From assembly GCA_002730655.1 (NCBI GenBank), contig PCAT01000011.1, forward strand, positions 1-7,673: a stretch of 7,673 bases of DNA, written 5' to 3'. This document shows, piece after piece, positions 1 through 6,523 of the stretch; positions within the stretch are counted from its first letter, which is position 1, and each line of letters opens with the position of its first letter. The stretch comes from Balneola sp. (GTDB lineage Bacteria; Bacteroidota; Rhodothermia; Balneolales; Balneolaceae). A program made the position numbers and the translations under genes. A model generated the notes under the pieces. That model was given only the letters and a program-made list of their open reading frames with translations, was not told where the DNA came from and did no database searches.

Positions 1-309
1 AAAGGACCTGAAGACACTGATTTTTTAAATGTTTTTCAGAATCAATTGGAAGGTCCAGAATCTATTATTGATGGTTCAGATTCAGCAAATAATTTGGGTC
101 CAACATCTGAAATTGTTGAAACTGCAAAATATCGGTACGAATATGATCCTAGTCATCCAGATGCAGATGAGAATGGAATGGTTCAGTATCCGGATGTTGA
201 TATGGTAAGGGAAATGGCATCTATGGTTAGTGCCAACAGATTATATGAAGCAAATCTTAGTGTTATTGAGGCAGCAAAACAAATTATGAAAAGATCAATG
301 GAGATATAA
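1..309 (+). CDS. flgC: Flagellar proximal rod protein FlgC, C-terminal part (5' truncated by window edge)
   Basis: The reading frame is open from base 1 and encodes the last 102 residues of a rod protein; the true start lies upstream of the window. FlgC is exported through the flagellar type III apparatus and polymerises in the periplasm as part of the proximal rod, next to FlgB, FlgF and FliE. Two family signatures are visible: a YDPSHPDADENG stretch followed by VQYPDVD, and the C-terminal helix with MVSANRLYEANLSVIEAAKQ that packs in the rod core. A TTG at 46 could be mistaken for a start, but the frame continues upstream with FlgC-like residues (FLNVFQNQ), so it is internal. The family is normally about 130-150 residues, so roughly the N-terminal third is missing. 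The stop codon overlaps the next ATG by one base (TAATG), implying translational coupling. Confidence 0.95.
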   Translation, partial: KGPEDTDFLNVFQNQLEGPESIIDGSDSANNLGPTSEIVETAKYRYEYDPSHPDADENGMVQYPDVDMVREMASMVSANRLYEANLSVIEAAKQIMKRSMEI

Positions 310-530
310 TGAAAATAAACTTTAACATCCCTAATATATTAGAACGTAAAGAGAATATTCAATCAAGAGATATTACACCAACTAATAAGTTACCTGACTT
401 AACGCAACGTGAAAATGAGTCAATACAACAATCATTTAAAAATGATTTTAATTTCCAAAGTTATGATTACTCAGGAAGCAGAAAAATGAGCAATAACTTC
501 TCTGGAAGTCGGGTTGATTTAAGAGGATAA
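309..530 (+). CDS. Small hypothetical protein between flgC and fliE
   Basis: This 73-residue gene starts in the TAATG that ends flgC and stops 27 bases before fliE. I do not recognise a family. It has no signal peptide, membrane segment or cysteine. It is polar and rich in Asn, Ser, Arg and Gln, so it is probably largely disordered. The C-terminal third carries an SGSR tetrapeptide twice, at residues 55-58 and 65-68, each preceded by an aromatic residue (YSGSR, FSGSR), and the protein ends in VDLRG. The two copies use different codons for Ser, Ser and Arg. Reality is supported by the coupled start, the co-directional position in a tight operon and the conserved spacing style. Being between two rod genes, it may be an exported rod-associated peptide, an export chaperone or an assembly factor; this is inference only. 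It could also be a poorly conserved spacer ORF. Confidence 0.6.
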   Translation: MKINFNIPNILERKENIQSRDITPTNKLPDLTQRENESIQQSFKNDFNFQSYDYSGSRKMSNNFSGSRVDLRG

Positions 531-557
531 TTTCAAGGAAAATTTTATTTAAAGATT

Positions 558-863
558 ATGATTATAAATAATATCCCCACAATAGAATCAACATTAGCTG
601 GTGATGTATCCAAAGTAAAACATGAGGAAAACTCGACTTACGGAGAAGCTTTCGGTGATATGCTTTCGAATACTCTCGAAACACTAAATGACAGTCTTAA
701 CTCCGCAAATGAAGGTACAGAATCATTTTTATCAGGTGAAACTGAAAATGTTCATGAAGTTATGCTGAAAATGCAAGAAGCTCACATACAGTTCCAACTT
801 GTTACAGAAGTAAGGAACAAGATGGTTGAGGTCTATCAAGAAATAAGCAGAATGCAAATTTAA
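558..863 (+). CDS. fliE: Flagellar hook-basal body complex protein FliE
   Basis: FliE joins the MS ring to the proximal rod in the periplasm and is among the first substrates of flagellar type III export; it is also needed for export of later rod proteins. The 101-residue length is usual for the family. The N-terminal half (residues 1-65) is polar and variable. The C-terminal half carries the family signature: VHEVMLKMQEAHIQFQLVTE around residues 65-84, followed by VRNKMVEVYQEISRMQI to the end. The ATG at 558 is the only suitable start giving family length. A Shine-Dalgarno-like AAGGA at 535-539 is too distant to explain initiation. It lies between the small unknown gene and fliF, the usual position next to fliF. 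Confidence 0.95.
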   Translation: MIINNIPTIESTLAGDVSKVKHEENSTYGEAFGDMLSNTLETLNDSLNSANEGTESFLSGETENVHEVMLKMQEAHIQFQLVTEVRNKMVEVYQEISRMQI

Positions 864-873
864 TTAAAATAAT

Positions 874-880
874 AGGTAGG
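874..880 (+). promoter_or_regulatory. Weak Shine-Dalgarno-like sequence before fliF
   Basis: AGGTAGG ends two bases before the fliF ATG. The spacing is shorter than the usual 5-9 bases and the match to AGGAGG is imperfect. It still stands out because the other starts in this operon have nothing comparable. It may support stronger initiation of the large MS-ring gene, or be chance. Confidence 0.25.
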
Positions 881-882
881 TA

Positions 883-2523
883 ATGGCTAATACAGATAAT
901 CAATTACAAGATTTTTTCGGGGTAATGAATAGTGCTCAAAAGGTAATGTTTGGCTTGCTATTGAGCTTAGTTATAATCATTTCTGGAGCCATATTTTTTT
1001 GGGCTCAACAAGATGAACAGGTTTTACTCTTTGGGAATTTAAATCTTGATAATGCCAATTCAATAGTCCAAAAATTGGATGAAAAAAATATAGATTATAA
1101 AATAAGTGACGGAGGAAATGCTATATATGTACCTAGTGATAAGGTGCATTCATTAAGGCTTGAATTAGCGTCTTATGGAGGTGGAAATACAGAGAATAAA
1201 GGATACGAGCTATTCGATACACAATCTCTGGGTATGACAGATTTTATGCAGCAGGTAAATCAAAAAAGAGCATTAGAAGGGGAGCTCTCAAGATCTATAA
1301 ACAGTTTAACTCAAGTTAGAAATTCAAGAGTTCATCTAGTATTACAGGAAAGATCACCATTTGAAGAATCTTCTGTTGAAGCCTCTGCTTCTGTGATATT
1401 AACATTAGAGCCTGGAAATCGACTCTCTAGCAATCAAACATCAGGTATTGCATCTCTAATCTCAGGTAGTGTTGAAGGATTATCTCCGAATAGTGTAGTC
1501 ATATTGGATCAATTGGGTAACCGGTTAAGTGACGATACAGATCAAGATGCTGGAGGTGATATGGGTAGTGTACATATGCAAATCAAGCAAAAAACTGAAG
1601 CATATCTAACAGATAAGGGACAATCCATGTTAGATAGAGTCCTGGGGGCAGGGAATAGTATTGTACGGGTATCAGTTGAACATGACTTTGAAAAGGTAAT
1701 GAAAGAGATAGATACAATTGATCCTGATAGTAGAATAGTTATTTCTGAAACAAATAGTGATCAAACAACTACTGATGAGGATAGGGAGCAAATAAACGCT
1801 ACAGACTATACACCAGTTGAGTACATGGATGAAGCATTAGTAATTGGGTCTAATACAGTAGAATCCTCCACGCAATCTCGAAATTATGAAGTCAATCGAA
1901 CTAAAGAGTATATAGAAGAAACTCAGGGTGAAATCACCTACATTTCAGCCTCGATATTGTTGAATACCCCATTAACTCAAACAGTTAATGATGACGGTGA
2001 AACTACTTTTGAGACAGATGAATATGATGATGTCCGACTGAATGAGTTTAGAGATTTAATAGCTAAAGCTATAGGTATAGAAGGTGATGAAGATGAATTG
2101 GTAGACAAAATTGCCATCTCACAAATTGAATTTTATTATAATCCATATCGTGAAAATCTTGAATACCAAGATTCGCAGGGATTTGATTGGGAACATTGGG
2201 GAAGAATGGCTGCCATATTAATATCATTACTTCTAGCAGGATTTTTAGTCAACAATGTACGGAAGAATTTTTCTGGGTCAGTTATGCAAACTACTAGTAA
2301 TTTTCAAATGGAAAATGGTGAATTAGCTGGGGCACCAGATTTAGCATCATTACCAACGCAAAATCTTGATCAAACTCAAGCAGCCTCTCAACCTGCTTTG
2401 GAAGGGGAAAATGAAATGCCTAAACAAAATAGTAATGCTATTAAAGATGAGGTAGAAAAGCTTTTTGTTAGTCAACCGTCAAAAGCTACAGAGGTAGCTC
2501 GATTGATGTTCGAAAATGGATAA
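883..2523 (+). CDS. fliF: Flagellar MS-ring protein FliF
   Basis: FliF forms the MS ring in the inner membrane, which houses the export gate and carries the C-ring through FliG. The 546 residues fit the family length. Transmembrane segment 1 is at about residues 22-41 and segment 2 at about 441-457, with the large periplasmic part between them. The ring-building domains are recognisable: RBM1 near residues 45-100, RBM2 near 110-215 (with RALEGELSRSI and SRVHLVLQERSPF), and RBM3 near 232-360 (NYEVNRTKEYI at 334-344), interrupted by a polar acidic loop at about 290-330 that corresponds to the beta-collar region. After segment 2 comes a disordered Gln/Asn-rich linker, then a C-terminal tail (about 519-546, EVEKLFVSQPSKATEVARLM) that should bind the FliG N-domain. 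The start is preceded by AGGTAGG, the only purine-rich site of its kind in the operon. Confidence 0.98.
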   Translation: MANTDNQLQDFFGVMNSAQKVMFGLLLSLVIIISGAIFFWAQQDEQVLLFGNLNLDNANSIVQKLDEKNIDYKISDGGNAIYVPSDKVHSLRLELASYGGGNTENKGYELFDTQSLGMTDFMQQVNQKRALEGELSRSINSLTQVRNSRVHLVLQERSPFEESSVEASASVILTLEPGNRLSSNQTSGIASLISGSVEGLSPNSVVILDQLGNRLSDDTDQDAGGDMGSVHMQIKQKTEAYLTDKGQSMLDRVLGAGNSIVRVSVEHDFEKVMKEIDTIDPDSRIVISETNSDQTTTDEDREQINATDYTPVEYMDEALVIGSNTVESSTQSRNYEVNRTKEYIEETQGEITYISASILLNTPLTQTVNDDGETTFETDEYDDVRLNEFRDLIAKAIGIEGDEDELVDKIAISQIEFYYNPYRENLEYQDSQGFDWEHWGRMAAILISLLLAGFLVNNVRKNFSGSVMQTTSNFQMENGELAGAPDLASLPTQNLDQTQAASQPALEGENEMPKQNSNAIKDEVEKLFVSQPSKATEVARLMFENG

Positions 2524-2533
2524 GTAACTAAAC

Positions 2534-3541
2534 ATGAAAAAGTTTAAATCACTTACTGGTTCAGAAAAACTCGCTATTTTGGTGATGAGTATTGGTTTAG
2601 AAGCTTCCAAAGAAGCACTAAAAGGTCTTAAGCCGCAAGAAATCTCCAAAGTAATTGTAGATGTATCAAGATTGGGTAAAATTCCTAAGGAAACTGTTAC
2701 CCAGGTTTTGGAAGAGTATCATAAATTAATGACAACATCTAATGAAACAGTAGCTGGAGGGTCTGAACAGGCTCAGAAAATGATCGCTTCATTAGGAGCA
2801 GATCAAGATACTGATCAAATCAATACGCTAATCAAAAAAAATACAGCATTATCAATATTTGAAGAATTTCAGCAGACAAAAACTTCAAACATAGCTGATT
2901 TTTTAAAAAATGAACACCCCCAAGTCATCGCACTAGTTTTCTCCCAACTAAAATCTGATAAGGCTGCTCAGCTTTTAGCAACTTTTGAAAAAGATGTCCA
3001 AGCAGAGATAATGAATCGACTAGTAGTAATGGATGAAATTTCACCAGATGTTATAGTTGAAATTAGTGAGGTTATACAAGAAAATTTTGGGTTTATGAGT
3101 ATTGAGGGCGAGGAATCAGTATCTGGTACTACTATGGTAGCACAAATTTTGAACAATACCGACCAAGAAGTAGAGGAAAATATACTTACTTCAATCAGTA
3201 AAGTGGATGAAGATTTATCAGTTCAAGTTAGAGATCAAATGTTTCTGTTTACTGATATTCTCAAAATTGATAAAGATGCAATGCAGGCGATAAACCTTGA
3301 AATTGATAAAGCTGATCTTGCAAAAGCATTGAAAGGACAAACTACTGAGTTAGCTGATAAATTTTTCAATAACATGTCTGGTAGAGCTGCTGAAATGATT
3401 CAAGAAGACATGGAAAATTTAGGTCCGCTAAAAGCGGCAGATGTTAAAGAAGCGCAACAAAATATTATTCGGAAAATACGTGATTTAGAAGCTCAGGGAG
3501 ATATTGTTTTAAATGCAGATGAAGAGGATTTTATTGAATAA
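2534..3541 (+). CDS. fliG: Flagellar motor switch protein FliG
   Basis: FliG is the C-ring protein on the cytoplasmic face of the MS ring; it converts stator action into torque and responds to FliM for switching. The 335-residue length is standard. The N-domain (residues 1-100, LTGSEKLAILVMSIG near the start) binds FliF. The middle domain (about 105-190) has the conserved EHPQ at 127-130, which contacts FliM. The C-domain contains the MFLF motif at 236-239 and the torque helix. Charged residues that act at the stator interface in E. coli (K264, R281, D288, D289, R297) correspond here to K267, R284, E291, D292 and K300, so charge is kept at each position. The usual Gly-Gly hinge between middle and C-domains is replaced by SGTT (197-200). 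The stop overlaps the fliH ATG (TAATG). No Shine-Dalgarno is visible. Confidence 0.98.
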   Translation: MKKFKSLTGSEKLAILVMSIGLEASKEALKGLKPQEISKVIVDVSRLGKIPKETVTQVLEEYHKLMTTSNETVAGGSEQAQKMIASLGADQDTDQINTLIKKNTALSIFEEFQQTKTSNIADFLKNEHPQVIALVFSQLKSDKAAQLLATFEKDVQAEIMNRLVVMDEISPDVIVEISEVIQENFGFMSIEGEESVSGTTMVAQILNNTDQEVEENILTSISKVDEDLSVQVRDQMFLFTDILKIDKDAMQAINLEIDKADLAKALKGQTTELADKFFNNMSGRAAEMIQEDMENLGPLKAADVKEAQQNIIRKIRDLEAQGDIVLNADEEDFIE

Positions 3542-4185
3542 TGCACCTAAAAGAAGAGCATAACGAAAAGAAAATGAATAAGTCCATTGAAATCTTAAAC
3601 TATCAAAAAATTTTTGATGAGGAAAATCAGAATACAGAATTAAAACGTTTGAGATCAAATGAAAATGTTGCAATACTCATAGCTGAAGAGAAGCATAAAT
3701 GGGAAAAAATTAATTCTCAAAAGGTTGAAGAATCATTTCAAAAAGGATACCAAAAAGGGTTAGATGAAGGACTAGTAGAATTAAAAAAACAAAATCTGTT
3801 ATTTGAAAAAATGTATCAAGAATTGAGTTCCTACTGGTACAGAGATAGGGAAGAATTCACATCATTTTTAGTAGAAATAGCTTTAAAAGTAGCTGAGGAA
3901 ATTGTGGGTGTTGTAGATGTTACAGATGAATTTGTAGAAGAGCAACTTGTGAAATTGAATGGGATCATTGATAAAATTGATAAGAATTTAAAACCTTCAA
4001 TTAAAGTCTCACTAACAGATTTAGAAAAAATCAAAAAATTGATAAATAACTCTGAGCTTGAGAAAGTAATTTCAATAGACTCTGATTCCAAAATGCTACC
4101 TGGTGAATTTATTGTAGATACAAATTCAGAGCGTTGGATAAATACAAGAAAAGGTCTTTTAGAAGCATTTACTCGAATGGATTAG
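3541..4185 (+). CDS. fliH: Flagellar export ATPase regulator FliH
   Basis: FliH is the peripheral stalk-like partner of the FliI ATPase; it holds FliI at the export gate and C-ring and restrains its hydrolysis. The 214-residue protein is charged and helical, with no membrane segment. A glycine repeat of the GxxxG type, typical of FliH, is at residues 69, 73 and 77 (GYQKGLDEG), embedded in a predicted coiled coil spanning about 50-95. The C-terminal half (about 105-214) fits the FliH/V-ATPase subunit E type domain, including ALKVAEEIVG near 114-123 and LPGEFIVDTNSERW near 186-199. The ATG at 3541 overlaps the fliG stop; a second in-frame ATG at 3574 (residue 12) is an alternative. The N-terminal tryptophans that anchor E. 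coli FliH are not present. Sequence conservation is weak in this family, so position between fliG and fliI weighs heavily. Confidence 0.92.
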   Translation: MHLKEEHNEKKMNKSIEILNYQKIFDEENQNTELKRLRSNENVAILIAEEKHKWEKINSQKVEESFQKGYQKGLDEGLVELKKQNLLFEKMYQELSSYWYRDREEFTSFLVEIALKVAEEIVGVVDVTDEFVEEQLVKLNGIIDKIDKNLKPSIKVSLTDLEKIKKLINNSELEKVISIDSDSKMLPGEFIVDTNSERWINTRKGLLEAFTRMD

Positions 4186-4188
4186 AAT

Positions 4189-5523
4189 ATGCTGGTCAGT
4201 CTTGAGAATAAAATATTAGATACCTTTTCTAACAAAAGAAAAAAATTTGGAAATGTTTTACACGAACCATTAAAAGTTGGAAAATTAAACTCTATTGTAG
4301 GGACAGTTATTGAATGTACAGGGATTGATGCAACTTTAGGTGAGTTATTTGGTATAGAAAATATAGATGGCAACATTGTAGAAGCTGAAGTTATAGGTAT
4401 CAAAGACGGTAAAACTCTATTACTTCCATTTAATAAGACAATTGGGTTGAAAGAAGGCTGTATTGTATACTCATTAGGCAACTCAATGTCCATCAAAGTT
4501 GGGAAAGAATTAGTAGGCAGAGTATTAGATGCCAATGCTAATCCGATTGACGGCAAAGGGAAAATTGCAAGGACATCAAAAGAAGAATTGTATAAAAACC
4601 CGCCATCACCATTAGATAGAGAGCCGATTCGTGATATTTTTAAATCGGGAATACGATCTATAGATGCATTCAATACTATTGGGATGGGACAGAGACTCGG
4701 TTTATTTGCAGGTTCAGGAGTCGGAAAGAGTGTTTTAATGAGTATGATTGCAAAAAATTCATCAGCAGATATTAATGTTATTGGATTAGTTGGTGAAAGG
4801 GGTAGAGAGGTTAAAGAATTTGTGCAAGATACATTAGGTCCTGAAGGAATGAAGAAGTCAGTCGTCATTGCCTCAACCTCTGATACCTCTGCAATGAGCA
4901 GGATTAAGGCAGCTTTTACTGCTACTGCAATAGCAGAATATTATAGAGATCAAGGGCTAAATGTATTACTTATGATTGACTCTATAACTCGTGTTGCAAT
5001 GGCGCAACGTGAGATTGGCTTGGCTACGGGAGAACCACCAACAAGTAAAGGTTATACTCCTAGTGTATTCAGTATGCTGCCAAAACTACTGGAAAGGCCT
5101 GGTCGGACTAAGGAAGGAAGTATAACAGCCTTGTATACTGTCCTAGTTGACAACGATGATATGAATGAACCGATAGCCGACTCAGTTCGCTCTATTCTTG
5201 ACGGGCATATCGTATTATCAAGAAAATTAGCTCATAAAAATCATTATCCAGCAGTGGATATTTTGGAAAGTATTTCCAGAGTTATGGCAAATATTGTAAC
5301 AAAAGAGCAAAGAAGTTTAATGATGAAGGCAAGAAGTTTAATTGCAATTTATCAAGAAGCTGAAGATTTGATCAATATAGGGGCATATGTTAAGGGTTCA
5401 TCCAAAAAAATTGATGAAGCTATTGAAAAAAATGAAAAACTGGAATCATTTTTGATACAAGATATAAATGAAACATATGATCAAGACGAATATTGGTCTA
5501 AACTAAAAGAAATAGTTTTATAG
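4189..5523 (+). CDS. fliI: Flagellum-specific type III export ATPase FliI
   Basis: FliI is the cytoplasmic hexameric ATPase that hydrolyses ATP to drive unloading and entry of rod, hook and filament subunits at the export gate. The 444 residues match the family, which is related to the F1-ATPase subunits. An N-terminal beta-barrel domain spans about residues 25-105. The catalytic domain contains Walker A GSGVGKS (175-181), GERGREV (202-208) with the catalytic glutamate expected at E207, Walker B LLMIDS (260-265) with D264, and SISR (361-364), whose R364 corresponds to the arginine finger. GEPPTSKGYTPSVF (281-294) is another family block. The C-terminal domain after about 370 should bind FliJ and substrate-chaperone complexes. 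All catalytic residues are intact. It begins three bases after fliH stops and ends two bases before fliJ, with no visible Shine-Dalgarno, so translation is probably coupled. Confidence 0.99.
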   Translation: MLVSLENKILDTFSNKRKKFGNVLHEPLKVGKLNSIVGTVIECTGIDATLGELFGIENIDGNIVEAEVIGIKDGKTLLLPFNKTIGLKEGCIVYSLGNSMSIKVGKELVGRVLDANANPIDGKGKIARTSKEELYKNPPSPLDREPIRDIFKSGIRSIDAFNTIGMGQRLGLFAGSGVGKSVLMSMIAKNSSADINVIGLVGERGREVKEFVQDTLGPEGMKKSVVIASTSDTSAMSRIKAAFTATAIAEYYRDQGLNVLLMIDSITRVAMAQREIGLATGEPPTSKGYTPSVFSMLPKLLERPGRTKEGSITALYTVLVDNDDMNEPIADSVRSILDGHIVLSRKLAHKNHYPAVDILESISRVMANIVTKEQRSLMMKARSLIAIYQEAEDLINIGAYVKGSSKKIDEAIEKNEKLESFLIQDINETYDQDEYWSKLKEIVL

Positions 5524-5525
5524 AA

Positions 5526-5954
5526 GTGAAAAAATTCAAGTACAAATTAGAGGCTGTATTAAAGCACAGAAAAAGAGAACTTGATTCTGTAAAAAAAAAA
5601 CATTCTGATATGCTACGCGAAAAATCACTTATTGAAGATGAATTGGAATGCATTAAAAAATTTAAAAATGAAGTTTCAAATACTAATGAATTCAAAAGTA
5701 TTAGAGATCTCCAGCTTCATGAAAGTAGATTAACAGGATATAGACGTAAAGAAAGAGAGTTGGTAGAAAAAGCACTACACGTTGACAAAAAACTAGATCA
5801 AAATTCTGTTTTACTAAAGAAAGCACATATTGAAAAAAAGAGTTTTGAAACAGACAAAGAAAGAAAACAGAATAGATACACTCAAGATGTTAATAAAAAA
5901 ATTGAGATTGGAATCTCTGATTTAGTTATTCAAAATTTTGCAAGACAATCGTAA
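5526..5954 (+). CDS. fliJ: Flagellar export protein FliJ
   Basis: FliJ is a small antiparallel coiled coil that sits in the centre of the FliI ring, like the gamma subunit of F1, and links it to FlhA; it also helps recycle export chaperones. The 142-residue length is typical. The protein is almost entirely charged and helical (Lys, Glu, Asp rich), with two long coiled-coil arms at about residues 8-50 and 65-120. The opening KKFKYKLEAVLKHRKRE matches the usual FliJ beginning, a basic amphipathic helix with an L-x-x-VL-x-x-RK pattern. The start is GTG, two bases after the fliI stop; the first ATG, at 5610, would delete that conserved opening. A run of ten A lies at codons 22-25. Sequence identity is low in this family, so the call also rests on its place after fliI. 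Confidence 0.9.
   Translation: MKKFKYKLEAVLKHRKRELDSVKKKHSDMLREKSLIEDELECIKKFKNEVSNTNEFKSIRDLQLHESRLTGYRRKERELVEKALHVDKKLDQNSVLLKKAHIEKKSFETDKERKQNRYTQDVNKKIEIGISDLVIQNFARQS
5591..5600 (+). repeat. Homopolymer of ten A inside fliJ
   Basis: Ten consecutive A bases lie in the early part of fliJ (GTA AAA AAA AAA in frame). It is the longest homopolymer I noticed in the window. Loss of one A would give a 68-residue product ending at the TAA at 5731-5733; gain of one A would give 27 residues ending at the TGA at 5606-5608. Both are computed by hand from the sequence. It may only reflect AT-rich Lys coding. Confidence 0.9.
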
Positions 5955-5959
5955 ATAGT

Positions 5960-6523
5960 ATGAAATTCACAAAAAAGAATATAATTATTATAGCTTCTGT
6001 ATCCGTGGGCGTTCTATTGATTGGTAGTCTTCTATTCTATTTTTTCTTTCCATCCATAAACCCAGAGAAGTTTGAAGAAACTATACAGCAAGTAGAGGAG
6101 CAAAATGCTCTTATTGCAGCTGAGAATGAGTCGATTAAGAGTCAATCTGGTAACATATCCAATACTGATATTAGAACCATTGAGGCTAGATATAATTTTA
6201 AAATTGATTCTATGAAAACCCTCTTAAGAGAATTAAATCTAGAGAAGAATGAATATCTGACACAAAAAACAGATTTAGCAGAAAAAGTTAAATCTTTAGA
6301 AAATGATTTAAGTCAGTTAAGAGAATACAAAACAAACTTTGAAGATGAATTAAAAGGAGTACTTAACCTAGATGACAAGCAATTAAGCCCAATAATTCAA
6401 GCTATGAAAATTGAGAAAGTTGCTGAGTTGTATCAAAATTCGAATACAAATCAAAAGCAAAAAATTCTTCGCAACCTGGATCCAGCTAAAGCAGCAATAA
6501 TACTTGAGGGGGTATTTAAATGA
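5960..6523 (+). CDS. MotE/YlxF-like membrane-anchored coiled-coil flagellar protein
   Basis: The 187-residue protein has a short basic N-terminus (MKFTKKN), one transmembrane segment at about residues 8-30, a polar coiled-coil region at about 35-135 with many Glu, Gln and Lys, and a small C-terminal domain at about 139-187. The predicted topology is N-in with the bulk outside the inner membrane. The C-terminus reads AMKIEKVAELY, then KILRNLDPAKAAIIL, the helix pattern of the MgtE N-terminal type domain found in MotE. MotE acts as a periplasmic chaperone of motor proteins in alphaproteobacteria; B. subtilis YlxF occupies the same slot between fliJ and fliK, its role being less clear. Function here, probably stator or motor assembly, is inferred from architecture and position. 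It starts five bases after fliJ without a Shine-Dalgarno and overlaps the next gene by four bases (ATGA). Confidence 0.75.
   Translation: MKFTKKNIIIIASVSVGVLLIGSLLFYFFFPSINPEKFEETIQQVEEQNALIAAENESIKSQSGNISNTDIRTIEARYNFKIDSMKTLLRELNLEKNEYLTQKTDLAEKVKSLENDLSQLREYKTNFEDELKGVLNLDDKQLSPIIQAMKIEKVAELYQNSNTNQKQKILRNLDPAKAAIILEGVFK

Noticed and set aside
1..150. A longer than usual loop in FlgC before the YDPSHPDADENG motif
   Set aside because: By memory comparison with B. subtilis FlgC the loop is only a few residues longer, within normal variation of this region.
46..309. TTG at 46 as the start of a separate 87-residue gene
   Set aside because: The same frame is open to base 1 and its upstream residues fit FlgC, so this is the interior of a truncated gene.
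531..557. The 27-base gap before fliE as a promoter or terminator
   Set aside because: It is AT-rich but too short for a full promoter with spacing, and no hairpin is visible. Read-through of the operon is the simpler reading.
2270..2285. FSGS in FliF after the second membrane segment, similar to FSGSR in the small unknown gene
   Set aside because: A four-residue match in low-complexity sequence is expected by chance and the contexts differ.
2899..2910. T6A6 tract in fliG as a terminator or bent-DNA regulatory site
   Set aside because: It codes for the conserved segment just before EHPQ and has no GC-rich stem. It is explained by AT-rich coding.
2968..4091. Short minus-strand open frames at 2968-3156 (in fliG) and 3831-4091 (in fliH)
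   Set aside because: Both are Ser/Ile-rich shadows of well-supported genes, with no family features or initiation signals.
4182..4868. A 228-codon open frame on the minus strand opposite the start of fliI
   Set aside because: The opposite strand encodes a fully conserved FliI with intact motifs. The antisense product is Ser/Pro/Ile-rich with no recognisable domain, as expected from mirrored coding sequence, and it runs against the operon.
5498..5695. A 65-codon minus-strand frame across the fliI-fliJ junction
   Set aside because: It is Ser/Phe/Leu-rich and mirrors the Lys/Glu coding of fliJ; no independent support.
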